Source of the DNA: DASUPK01 sp963833375
GTDB taxonomy: Bacteria; Actinomycetota; Thermoleophilia; Solirubrobacterales; 70-9
Length of the DNA stretch: 64,000 bases
Reading direction: 5' to 3'
Assembly: GCA_963833375.1 (NCBI GenBank)
Contig: CAWHXR010000001.1
Coordinates: 124,001-188,000 of the forward strand
Shown: positions 17,753 through 26,436 of the stretch, one piece after another
Layout: every line of letters starts with the position of its first letter
Numbering within the stretch: the first letter of the stretch is position 1
The notes under the pieces: model-generated
The model's input: only the letters and a program-made list of their open reading frames with translations
The model's database searches: none
Told to the model about the DNA's origin: nothing
Translations under genes and position numbers: made by a program

Positions 17753-18157
17753 GTGAACTCAGCCCTCTACGTCCTCAACTTCTACTCCCCGATCTTCTCC
17801 GATCAGCTGCGCAGCGGCCGCAAGACCGCGACGATCCGCCTGGGGGACAAATCGCGCAAGTACAAGCGCGGGCAGGTCGTCTGGATCACGATCGGCTACC
17901 GCCACCAGCCACGCGAGAAGATCTTCGCCGCCGTGATCGACGACGTCGAGGTGAAGGAGGTCCAGGAGCTCTCGCCCCGCGACATCGAGCACGACAACCC
18001 CGAGTTCCGCCGTCGCGAGGAGACCGTCGACTTCCTGAAGACGATCTACACGCGTCCGATCGGCGACGACGACACGGTCACGGTGATCCGCTTCTCGCAG
18101 ATCGTCGAGCGCCCGAGCACCCAGTTCGGCAACGGCGAGACGCCCTCGCGTAACTGA
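17753..18157 (+). CDS. ASCH-domain protein
   Basis: 134 residues from GTG 17753, which lies 6 nt after a TAGGCT -10-like box. The pattern FYSPIFSDQLRSGRKTATIRLGDK is the ASCH (PUA-like) fold, with the conserved Gly-Arg/Lys-Thr-x-Thr segment that binds RNA or nucleobases. A charged segment around EVQELSPRDIEHDNPEFRR follows. Members have been proposed to act in RNA processing or as amidohydrolases on modified bases; the role here is not known. Confidence 0.8.
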   Translation: MNSALYVLNFYSPIFSDQLRSGRKTATIRLGDKSRKYKRGQVVWITIGYRHQPREKIFAAVIDDVEVKEVQELSPRDIEHDNPEFRRREETVDFLKTIYTRPIGDDDTVTVIRFSQIVERPSTQFGNGETPSRN

Positions 18158-18191
18158 ACCGAGGCGGGGCCGTCCTCGTAGGTCAAAGGCG

Positions 18192-18665
18192 ATGGCTGAG
18201 TACCGCTTCCTCACCACCTGGCTGCTCGAGGCCGATCGCGAGCGCGTCTGGGACGCGATCTACGAGTCCGAGCGCTGGCCGGAGTGGTGGCCCGGCGTGA
18301 TCGAGGCCGACATCATCGAGAAGGGCGACGCCGACGGCGTCGGGCGATACAGCCGCTACGTCTGGAAGTCGAAGCTCCCCTACAAGCTCGAGTTCTTCGT
18401 GCGCACCACCAAGGTCGCGAAGCCCCACCTGCTCGAGGGCGATGCCGAGGGGGAGCTGGCAGGCGCCGGCCGCTGGCGCCTCTTCGAGCAGGGCGGTGTG
18501 ACCGCCGCCCTCTACGAGTGGAACGTGCGCACCACCCGCGCCTGGATGAACGCGCTCGCGCCGCTGGCGCGGCCGGTCTTCGCGGTCAACCACGACTACG
18601 TGATGCGCCACGGCGGCGAGGGCCTGGCCAACCTGCTGGGGGTTCCGCTGGTCGCGATCGGCTGA
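18192..18665 (+). CDS. SRPBCC-family (polyketide cyclase-like) protein
   Basis: 157 residues. The N-terminus RFLTTWLLEADRERVWDAIYESERWPEWWPGV is the standard SRPBCC opening, followed by alternating strands and a long C-terminal helix. The fold holds a hydrophobic ligand; the ligand is unknown. It is convergent with the second MMPL gene, with 6 nt between the stops. It stands 34 nt after the ASCH gene and may share its transcript. Confidence 0.82.
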   Translation: MAEYRFLTTWLLEADRERVWDAIYESERWPEWWPGVIEADIIEKGDADGVGRYSRYVWKSKLPYKLEFFVRTTKVAKPHLLEGDAEGELAGAGRWRLFEQGGVTAALYEWNVRTTRAWMNALAPLARPVFAVNHDYVMRHGGEGLANLLGVPLVAIG

Positions 18666-18671
18666 CTGCGG

Positions 18672-21071
18672 TCACTCGAGCCGGACCCGGGGCAGGATCC
18701 GGTCGAGCCACTTCGGCAGCCACCAGTTGGCGTCTCCCGCAACCCGCATGAAGGCAGGAACGATCAGCAGCCGGACGAGCGTGGCGTCCAGGATCACCGC
18801 CGTGGCCAGGGCGAAGCCGAACTGCTTGAGCTCCAGCACGTCGGCGACCAGGAAGCAGCCGAAGACCGCGGCCATGATCGCGGCGGCGGCGATGATCGGA
18901 CGCGCGGTGTGCGCGATCCCCGTCGCCACGGCTTCCTCGTTGTCGTGCGTCTCCAGGTACTGCTCCTGCATGCGGCGGATCAGGAAGACCTCGTAGTCCA
19001 TGGAGAGGCCGAAGAGGACCGCGAAGGTCATGACCGGGAGGTAGGACTGCACGAAGCCCACGCTGGTGAACCCGAAGAGCCGCTCGAGGTGACCGTCCGT
19101 GAACACCCAGGTGGTCAAGCCGAAGGCGGCGGCGGTCGCGAGCAGGTTCATCAGCACGGCCTTGAGCGGGAGCAGCACGGAGCGGAAGACGACCAGCAGG
19201 TAGAGGAACGACAGCGCCACCACGATCCCCAGGACGAGCGGCAGCTTGGCGATGCTCTCATTGCCGAGGTCGTCGAACTGCGCGGTCGCACCGCCGACCA
19301 GCATCTGCGGGCCGCCCGACGCCGTGTAAGCCGGAATCGTCTTGTCGCGAAGGTCGCTGACGAGATCGGTGGCCTTGGTCGAGTCGATCGGTGAGCTGGG
19401 GATGACGGTGATGATGGTGCGGTTCGACCCCTCGGCCACGTTGACGGTCTGCGCGACGAGCGTCTTCGCGGCCGGATCGTGCTCCAGCCGTGCCAGCGCC
19501 CGCGGGGAGACCTCGCCCTCCGTCTGTCTGAGCAGCGTCGAGATGGAGTAGACGGCACTCACCCGCTGGTCCTTCGACACGGAAGTCGTCAGCCGGTCTA
19601 TCTTGGCCAGGTCGCTCGCGCTCAGGGACCCGGAGCCCTGATGGGAGGCCAGGATCTGCGTGGGCGACATCGCCCCCGGGCTGAAGGAGCGCTCGAGGAT
19701 GATCTCCGCCTTGCCGGAAGGGGTGTCCGAGACCGCGGCCAGGCCGAGGTCGACGCCGACCTTGAGCCCGAAGATGGGCAACGCGAACACGATCATGAGG
19801 ATCACCGCGGGAAGGGCAAGCCACGGGTGGGCGAGGACGGTGCGGGCCCACCGCTCCCAGCCACTCGGACGGTCCGGGGGGCGCTCGCTCTCGTCCGCCG
19901 GCTGGAACCGCTTCGGCAGTCCCCAGCGGTTGACCCGCTCCCCGAGCACCGCCAGCAGAGCGGGCAGCATCGTCCACGCCGTAACCAGCGTGCACGCCAC
20001 CACCAGCACGGCGCCGATCGCGATCCCCTGGAAGATGGGGGACTTGACCACGAAGAGCGAGAGCAACGAGATCATCACGATCGTGCCGGAGTAGAGGATC
20101 GTCCGGCCGCTCGTCGTCATCGCGGTCCCGACGGCGCCCGGGACGGGATCGGGGCGTCCCTCGCGCTCGGCGCGGGCGAGCTCCTCGCGGAACCTCGTGA
20201 GAATGAAGAGGGAGTAGTCGATCGCCACCCCGACGCCGATCATCGTGATGATCGAGAGCAGGAAGGAGTCGGCGTTGAATCCCAGCACCAGGACCAGCAC
20301 CGCGAGGGCCCCCAGGGTCCCGGTGAGGCTGATGATCGCCGTGAACAGAGGGATGGACGCCGCGACCACGGCGCCGAGCGCCAGGAGGAGGACGATGAAG
20401 GCGACCGGAATGCCGAACGACTCGGCCCGCTCGACGTCCGCGTTCTCGACGTCGATCAGGTCGTTGGCCGAGGGCGAGTAGCCCGTCAGGTATGCGTGGA
20501 CCGGGCCCGAACCGGCGGCCGAAGCGACCGCGTCCTGGACGCTGTCGGCCCGGTCGGATCGCTGGCTGTCGTCCCCGTTCAGGCCCAGGGAGGCAAGCGC
20601 CGCGTGTCCGTCCGCGGAGACCTGGCCCTGCGCTCCCGGATCGGTCGGACCGAGCATCGCGACGACCCCCGTCTCGCCCCGCGCCTTCGCCAGAACCCGG
20701 TCTACCGTGGCGCGGTAGGCGGGATCCTGGATCGTCAGGCTGTCCGAGTTGAAGACGATCACGTCCTGCTCGGCTCCGGCGGCGCTGAAGTCCGACGAGA
20801 GCAGATCGGAGACCTTGCTCGAGTCCGAGCCGGTGACGCTGTAGTCCGACGGGACCAGCGACGACAGCAGGCGCGGATAGACCAACCCGGAGGCGATTAT
20901 CACTGCGCCCCAAACCGCCAGCATCTTCCAGCGGTGGTGGGCCACCCAGGTGCCCCATCTGACCGCCAAGGAGGGCCGGGGGGCGCCAGGGCCGCCGCCA
21001 CGGCCCGGACGAGGCCCGGGCCGTCCGTCCTGAGACCTCTCTCGACGGCGGTTCAGCAATGGCAGGTGCAC
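18672..21071 (-). CDS. MMPL-family RND transporter (second copy)
   Basis: About 799 residues if read from GTG 21071; another GTG at 21134 is possible and the start is not settled. The N-terminus is Arg/Pro/Gly-rich, followed by the first helix WKMLAVWGAVIIASGLVYP. The two RND cores are GVGVAIDYSLFILTRFREE and GLSMDYEVFLIRRMQEQ, as in the MMPL gene near 8.3 kb. The large periplasmic loops differ strongly from that copy, so this is an old paralogue and not a recent duplication. It probably exports a lipid or drug. It is divergent from groES, and the groES promoter lies in the shared upstream region. Confidence 0.88.
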   Translation of the reverse strand: MHLPLLNRRRERSQDGRPGPRPGRGGGPGAPRPSLAVRWGTWVAHHRWKMLAVWGAVIIASGLVYPRLLSSLVPSDYSVTGSDSSKVSDLLSSDFSAAGAEQDVIVFNSDSLTIQDPAYRATVDRVLAKARGETGVVAMLGPTDPGAQGQVSADGHAALASLGLNGDDSQRSDRADSVQDAVASAAGSGPVHAYLTGYSPSANDLIDVENADVERAESFGIPVAFIVLLLALGAVVAASIPLFTAIISLTGTLGALAVLVLVLGFNADSFLLSIITMIGVGVAIDYSLFILTRFREELARAEREGRPDPVPGAVGTAMTTSGRTILYSGTIVMISLLSLFVVKSPIFQGIAIGAVLVVACTLVTAWTMLPALLAVLGERVNRWGLPKRFQPADESERPPDRPSGWERWARTVLAHPWLALPAVILMIVFALPIFGLKVGVDLGLAAVSDTPSGKAEIILERSFSPGAMSPTQILASHQGSGSLSASDLAKIDRLTTSVSKDQRVSAVYSISTLLRQTEGEVSPRALARLEHDPAAKTLVAQTVNVAEGSNRTIITVIPSSPIDSTKATDLVSDLRDKTIPAYTASGGPQMLVGGATAQFDDLGNESIAKLPLVLGIVVALSFLYLLVVFRSVLLPLKAVLMNLLATAAAFGLTTWVFTDGHLERLFGFTSVGFVQSYLPVMTFAVLFGLSMDYEVFLIRRMQEQYLETHDNEEAVATGIAHTARPIIAAAAIMAAVFGCFLVADVLELKQFGFALATAVILDATLVRLLIVPAFMRVAGDANWWLPKWLDRILPRVRLE

Positions 21072-21130
21072 GATCCGGCAGGCTTTCAGGCCCGGGCCGC
21101 CCGCTCGACATCGAGGCGGAGCACCCTGCG

Positions 21131-21171
21131 GCACTCCGTAGTGAGTGCGGATAGCGGCCGCTAGCTACAAT
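21131..21171 (+). promoter_or_regulatory. groES promoter with CIRCE-like half-sites
   Basis: A TACAAT -10 (21166-21171) has a 17-nt spacer back to a weak -35 (GAGTGC, 21143-21148). The -35 is the right arm of the inverted repeat GCACTC-N6-GAGTGC (21131-21148). It uses the same half-sites as CIRCE but with a 6-nt instead of 9-nt gap. HrcA or another repressor may also touch the -35 region. Confidence 0.55.
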
Positions 21172-21182
21172 CAGCGTCGTTC

Positions 21183-21207
21183 TGGCACTCTCCCATCGAG
21201 AGTGCCA
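21183..21207 (+). promoter_or_regulatory. CIRCE element (HrcA operator)
   Basis: TGGCACTC-N9-GAGTGCCA is a perfect 8-bp inverted repeat with the diagnostic 9-nt spacer. It matches the CIRCE consensus (GCACTC-N9-GAGTGC core). It lies between the -10 and the groES ribosome site, in the 5' leader, which is the usual position. HrcA would repress groESL until heat shock. Confidence 0.93.
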
Positions 21208-21258
21208 AGCTTGACTCGCAGGCTTGAGACACACCCACCAGACCCAGGAGGAATGCCG

Positions 21259-21546
21259 ATGAAGTTGAAGCCGCTAGGCGACCGCCTGATCGTGCAGGCG
21301 GTCGAGGAGGAGGAGACGACCGCAAGCGGGATCGTCCTCCCCGACACAGCGAAGGAAAAGCCGCAGAAGGGCAAGGTGCTCGCTGTCGGCGACGGAGCAA
21401 TCAACGAGGACGGCAGCCGCCGCCCGCTCGACGTGAGCGAGGGCGACGAGGTCCTCTACTCCAAGTACGGAGGCACCGAGATCACCGTCGACGGGGACGA
21501 GCTGCTCGTCCTGCGCGAGTCGGACGTACTCGCGAAGGTCGGCTAG
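21259..21546 (+). CDS. groES: Co-chaperonin GroES
   Basis: 95 residues from ATG 21259. AGGAGG at 21246-21251 is 7 nt upstream of this ATG but directly abuts the in-frame ATG at 21253, so 21259 is the better start. The protein matches GroES throughout: KLKPLGDRLIVQ, the mobile loop EEEETTASGIVLPDTAKEKPQ, and DELLVLRESDVLAKVG. It forms the heptameric lid of GroEL. It is the first gene of groES-groEL under CIRCE. Confidence 0.97.
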   Translation: MKLKPLGDRLIVQAVEEEETTASGIVLPDTAKEKPQKGKVLAVGDGAINEDGSRRPLDVSEGDEVLYSKYGGTEITVDGDELLVLRESDVLAKVG

Positions 21547-21577
21547 TCAAACGACTTAGGAAGGAGGAAGCACACAT

Positions 21578-23212
<1,635 letters not shown>

Positions 23213-23246
23213 TTCGCCTCAACAGGCGAGTGTTCTTACTGCGATG

Positions 23247-23274
23247 GGGCCCGGGCGACCGGGCCCTTCGCTTT
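23247..23274 (+). terminator. groESL terminator hairpin
   Basis: A perfect 8-bp stem, GGGCCCGG/CCGGGCCC, is closed by a GCGA (GNRA) tetraloop at 23247-23266, followed by TTCGCTTTCC. The U tract is poor, but the position 35 nt after groEL fits an intrinsic terminator of a GC-rich organism. Confidence 0.75.
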
Positions 23275-23283
23275 CCTGGGGAC

Positions 23284-23535
23284 ATGAGCAAGCTCCGGAT
23301 CGCCGGCCTCCTGCTGACCGCCGGCGCGGCGCTGACGCTGGCGCTCCACTTCGCCGGCGCCCCCGAGGACGCTTACCGCTGGCTCTACGACCACCTTCTC
23401 TCGGGTCTCGACGTCCCCGACGATCCGCCCGCGGGGACCGTGGCTGCGGTCCGTTACGTCTCCCTGGTCGGCGGGATCCTGGAGCTTGTGGGCGGGACGG
23501 CCCTGCTCGTCGTCGATCGCGTACGCAGCGGCTAG
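23284..23535 (+). CDS. Small hypothetical membrane protein
   Basis: 83 residues from ATG 23284. Two hydrophobic stretches (about residues 5-23 and 54-75) flank a short polar loop with HFAGAPEDAYRWLYDHLLSG. I do not recognise the family. It sits only 18 nt beyond the groEL hairpin stem, so it may be read through from groESL or start in that gap. Its TAG stop overlaps the stop of the opposite-strand gene as CTAG. Confidence 0.6.
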   Translation: MSKLRIAGLLLTAGAALTLALHFAGAPEDAYRWLYDHLLSGLDVPDDPPAGTVAAVRYVSLVGGILELVGGTALLVVDRVRSG

Positions 23536-24434
23536 CTCTGGATCCCGAGGACCGCGCCCATGGGGCGCGGCTCGACGCCGAGCCGCTCGGCATCCCGGGT
23601 GCCGCGCTCGCTGGTCATCGGCACCTCCATCAGCTCCGCCTCCTCCCAGGTGGCGAACACTGACGGCCCGCTGAGCAGCTCGAGTCCGCGCAGGCTCGCC
23701 CGCACCAGCGGCGTCGGCACGTGCACCAGCGGCCGGATCCGCCCGCTTGCCTCCATGACCCGCTCGACGATCCCGTCGTAGGAGAGGACCTCCGGCCCGG
23801 CGAGCTCGTAGCGCCCCGCCGAGTCCTCGCCCGAGGCGCTCCCCTCGGCGGTCCCGTCCACGGCGGCGGCGACGCATCTGGCGACGTCCCGGGCCCAGAT
23901 CGGCTGGTAGCGCGCGGTTCCCGGGCCCGAGATCGGCATCGCCGGCAGGATCGAGAGGCGCTGCAGCAGGGTGACCCATGGATCGCCGGGTCCGTAGACG
24001 ATCGAGGGAGCGAAGACTGTGGTCCTCAGCGGCGAGTGCCGCACGGCCTGCTCGGCCAGGGCCTTGGAGCGGAAGAAACGCGTTCGCTGAAAGGGCGTGG
24101 CGCCCATCGCCGAGAAGAAGACGAACCGCTCGACCCCAGCCCTCTGCGCGGAGCGCAGAAGGCGGCTGGTGGCGAGGCCGTTGAGCTCCTCGATCGTGCC
24201 CCCGGGCTGGTCTCGGATGGTCGCCGCCAGATGGATAACGGTGTCGATGCCGCGCATCGCGTGGCGAATCGAGAGAGGGTCCCGAAGGTCCCCGAGCGCG
24301 ATCTGAACGTCCACCCGGTGCTCGCCGAGCTTCCTCGGATCGCGAACCAGTACCCGCACCTCATCTCCGTTGGCGAGCAGCGCGGGCAGAAGCTCTCGGC
24401 CGACCACCCCGGTTGCTCCCGTCAGGAGGATCAC
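23532..24434 (-). CDS. NAD(P)H-binding atypical SDR (NDUFA9/NmrA-like)
   Basis: 300 residues from GTG 24434, which lies 6 nt after TACAGT (24446-24441). The dinucleotide site ILLTGATGVVGRELLPALL is at the very N-terminus. It continues with IHLAATIRDQPGG, a substrate-region FFSAMGA and SIVYGPGDPWVTLLQRL. This is the atypical SDR group that includes NDUFA9-like and NmrA-like proteins, which often sense or use NAD(P)H. The catalytic Tyr-x3-Lys is not obvious. A longer reading upstream is poor and would enter the ferredoxin promoter. Confidence 0.82.
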   Translation of the reverse strand: MILLTGATGVVGRELLPALLANGDEVRVLVRDPRKLGEHRVDVQIALGDLRDPLSIRHAMRGIDTVIHLAATIRDQPGGTIEELNGLATSRLLRSAQRAGVERFVFFSAMGATPFQRTRFFRSKALAEQAVRHSPLRTTVFAPSIVYGPGDPWVTLLQRLSILPAMPISGPGTARYQPIWARDVARCVAAAVDGTAEGSASGEDSAGRYELAGPEVLSYDGIVERVMEASGRIRPLVHVPTPLVRASLRGLELLSGPSVFATWEEAELMEVPMTSERGTRDAERLGVEPRPMGAVLGIQS

Positions 24435-24484
24435 GCCGCCACTGTAACCAGCCCGCCCCAGGCACCCCCGAGCCGTCACTCGCC

Positions 24485-24522
24485 TAGAATGTCGCGTTCC
24501 GCGGCGCCCATCGGGGCGCCGC
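24485..24522 (+). promoter_or_regulatory. Ferredoxin promoter -10 and 5' leader hairpin
   Basis: TAGAAT at 24485-24490 is a likely -10. About 10 nt later the leader forms a perfect 9-bp stem, GCGGCGCCC/GGGCGCCGC, with a 4-nt loop (24501-24522). The hairpin would sit within the first few nucleotides of the transcript, where it may protect the mRNA from 5' decay. An AAAGGA ribosome site follows before the GTG. Confidence 0.6.
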
Positions 24523-24557
24523 AACCGCAACAACGACCTGGAAAGGAATAGGCGCCT

Positions 24558-24824
24558 GTGGCGTACGTCATCGCAGAGCCCTGCATAGGCCAGAAGGACA
24601 ACTCCTGCGTAGAGGTCTGCCCGGTCGACTGCATCCATCCGACTCCCGACGAGCCCGACTACGACAACGTCGAGCAGCTCTACATCGACCCGGACGAGTG
24701 CATCGACTGCGACGCGTGCGTCGAGGCCTGTCCGGTCGACGCCTGCTTCGCCGAGGACCAGCTCCCCGAGGAGTGGTCCAAGTACACGCAGGTCAACCTC
24801 GAGTACTACAAGTCTCAGGCCTAG
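24558..24824 (+). CDS. fdxA: 7Fe-type (3Fe-4S/4Fe-4S) ferredoxin
   Basis: 88 residues from GTG 24558. Cluster ligands are C9, C17, C21 and C25 in AEPCIGQKDNSCVEVCPVDC, and C48, C51, C54, C58 in DECIDCDACVEACPVDAC. The first set has the 7-residue gap typical of FdxA, where a [3Fe-4S] and a [4Fe-4S] cluster are bound. It carries electrons to redox enzymes such as P450s or 2-oxoacid oxidoreductases. It is monocistronic, between a leader hairpin and a 3' hairpin pair. Confidence 0.93.
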   Translation: MAYVIAEPCIGQKDNSCVEVCPVDCIHPTPDEPDYDNVEQLYIDPDECIDCDACVEACPVDACFAEDQLPEEWSKYTQVNLEYYKSQA

Positions 24825-24834
24825 CGCCCGCCAG

Positions 24835-24870
24835 GCCGCTCTCCTCCGGGAGCGGCGGCAAAGCCGCCGC
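24835..24870 (+). terminator. Overlapping hairpins after ferredoxin
   Basis: GCCGCTC/GAGCGGC (24835-24856) and GCGGCGGC-AAA-GCCGCCGC (24852-24870) share bases, so only one can form at a time. They lie 11-46 nt after the stop and probably end the transcript. There is no U tract. Confidence 0.55.
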
Positions 24871-24889
24871 GGCTCTGCGTCTCCAGCGG

Positions 24890-24996
24890 TCGCGACCCAT
24901 CCGACTCGCGGAAGTAGATCAGCGAGCCGGTGGTGTGCCCTGGAGCGTGAACGACGCGAAAGCCGGCGATGAGCGAGACGCGTACCGAGTATTCAT
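24890..24996 (-). pseudogene. Remnant of an MBL-fold hydrolase
   Basis: On the minus strand the bases encode YEYSVRVSLIAGFRVV, directly followed by HAPGHTTGSLIYFRESDG. The HAPGHTxGSLxYF stretch is the third zinc-binding motif of metallo-beta-lactamase-fold proteins. Nothing else of the gene is present. The reading frame around it is not a plausible protein, so this is a ~35-codon fossil. The intact MBL gene at 1.2 kb reads differently there (TPGHADEHLCF), so it is not a recent copy of it. Confidence 0.6.
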
Positions 24997-25032
24997 ACGT
25001 TTGGCCAGAGGGGGGCGGATATTTGCCTGGAC

Positions 25033-25620
25033 ATGCGTTCCTTCCGATCCCCGCAGGGGATGGCGAAGTTGCGCAAGATCGTCTCGGTCGCGGCGTTTGC
25101 CTGTGCGCTGTTCGTCGTGCCGACGACGGCACACGCCTCCGGGCCCTGGGACTCGCTGCTGGCGCCTGAGTCCGCCTGTCCGGGCCAGTCGGATACCACG
25201 CTTCCGGTCGCCGCCCAGGTGCAGACAATGGTCTGCATGCACCGCTGGGCCCGGGCACACGAGGGCCTTGCTGGGCTGCACGTCTCGAAGCAGCTGCGCG
25301 CCTCCTCCGCCCGAAAGGCCCGGGACATCAAGCGATGCCAGGACTTCAGTCACGAGGCGTGCGGGCGCGACGCGTTCTACTGGTTCAAGCGGGTCGGCTT
25401 CCTGCGGGGCTCATTCGGCGCGGGGGAGAACCTGGAGCTCGGCAACGGCACCGCCGCGACCGTGCGGGGGGCGATGAGCGCCTGGGTGAACTCCGACGAG
25501 CACCGGGCGGTGCTCCTCACAAGGAGCTTCGACGACTTCGGCATCGGCATGACCTCGGGGGACTTCAGGGGTTACAGCGGCGTCGCGATCTGGGTCGCGC
25601 ACTTCGGCTATCACCACTGA
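25033..25620 (+). CDS. Secreted CAP-domain protein
   Basis: 195 residues. A signal peptide is visible (positively charged start, then IVSVAAFACALFVVPTTAHA). The mature part has the CAP/SCP-like pattern: CQDFSHEACGRDAFYWFKRVGF, the GENL motif, and MSAWVNSDEHRAVLL, ending WVAHFGYHH. Bacterial CAP proteins act outside the cell, with roles in adhesion or as hydrolases; the His/Glu cavity residues seem present. Cysteine pairs suggest disulfides. It opens the cell-envelope block. Confidence 0.85.
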   Translation: MRSFRSPQGMAKLRKIVSVAAFACALFVVPTTAHASGPWDSLLAPESACPGQSDTTLPVAAQVQTMVCMHRWARAHEGLAGLHVSKQLRASSARKARDIKRCQDFSHEACGRDAFYWFKRVGFLRGSFGAGENLELGNGTAATVRGAMSAWVNSDEHRAVLLTRSFDDFGIGMTSGDFRGYSGVAIWVAHFGYHH

Positions 25621-25650
25621 GCCCTCCGGACGATCGGATAGCGTGCGCCC

Positions 25651-26118
25651 GTGCGGCGCCTCGGGAAACTCGTGCTCGTGCTCCTGGCGGGCGGCCTCGT
25701 CGCCGCGGGCTGCGGTGGCGGCGGCGGCGACAAGAGCTCGTCGACGCATACCGGGCCCCTCGGCAAGAGCGACTACATCGCCAGCGGCGACCAGATCTGC
25801 GCCCAGGGCACCCTCGCGATCGGGCAGGCGGGGCGCGAGCGATTCGGCACCTCTCAGCCCACCCGGGACCAGGCCATCCAGTTCGGCCAGGACGTAGTGG
25901 TTCCCTCCCTGGAGGACACCCTCCGCAAGCTTCGCGCGCTGGAGCCGCCGGCGGGGGACGAGGCCAAGACCGCGGCGATCTACGACGCGCTCGAGCAGGG
26001 AGTCAACAAGCTGAAGCAGGACCCGAGCCTCTTCATCCAGAGCGGTCAGGCGGGAGCGTTCGATCGCGCGAACAACCTCGCCCGGGCCTACGGCTTCACG
26101 CAGTGCGGCCAGCGCTGA
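25651..26118 (+). CDS. Putative lipoprotein
   Basis: 155 residues from GTG 25651, which is 6 nt after TAGCGT (25639-25644). The lipobox LVAAGC ends at Cys21 after a hydrophobic stretch, so the protein is probably lipid-anchored. A Gly/Ser/Thr linker follows, and then an all-helical domain with QICAQGTLAIGQ and VVPSLEDTLRKLRALEPPAGDE. The LRALEPPAGDE segment resembles secreted actinobacterial helical proteins of unknown function. Two cysteines outside the lipobox may pair. Confidence 0.75.
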   Translation: MRRLGKLVLVLLAGGLVAAGCGGGGGDKSSSTHTGPLGKSDYIASGDQICAQGTLAIGQAGRERFGTSQPTRDQAIQFGQDVVVPSLEDTLRKLRALEPPAGDEAKTAAIYDALEQGVNKLKQDPSLFIQSGQAGAFDRANNLARAYGFTQCGQR

Positions 26119-26436
26119 GCCTGCCGCTCAGTATTGATTAACCATTACCAATTCCTTCTTAGGTAGATGTCCGGCAAGATGGCCTCGGGTTAATACCGAT
26201 CCGCTACCCCCACTTTTGGAGCGTTCGATTGGGCCGAGCCCGCTTTTTTGGCTCAGTCAGTGCGAAACGCGCGCAGCGGACCTTAAGCTTCTTCGCCTGT
26301 TTCGACGAATGTGTTACGAGCGGGGGGGTTGTATTTCGACGGAATGCGGGTACGGTCATCTCGGAATCGCCAAATTCCCGATCTGAGTCGGAAGCGCGGC
26401 TGACGGGGTTCGGCACGAGACCAGGGAGCACTTTCA
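26119..26436 (+). other. AT-richer intergenic region upstream of the LPFTG gene
   Basis: This 318-bp gap has clearly lower GC than its surroundings and no convincing gene. It contains a weak terminator-like GGGC-CGA-GCCC followed by GCTTTTTT (26231-26249), which may end the lipoprotein transcript. Closer to the LPFTG gene I see two near-identical 12-mers beginning TTTCGACG and a leader without a clear fold. No known riboswitch core is recognised. Confidence 0.5.

Noticed and set aside
8257..21071. The two MMPL genes as a recent duplication or a long repeat
   Set aside because: They share only the RND core motifs. Their loops and lengths differ widely, so they are old paralogues.
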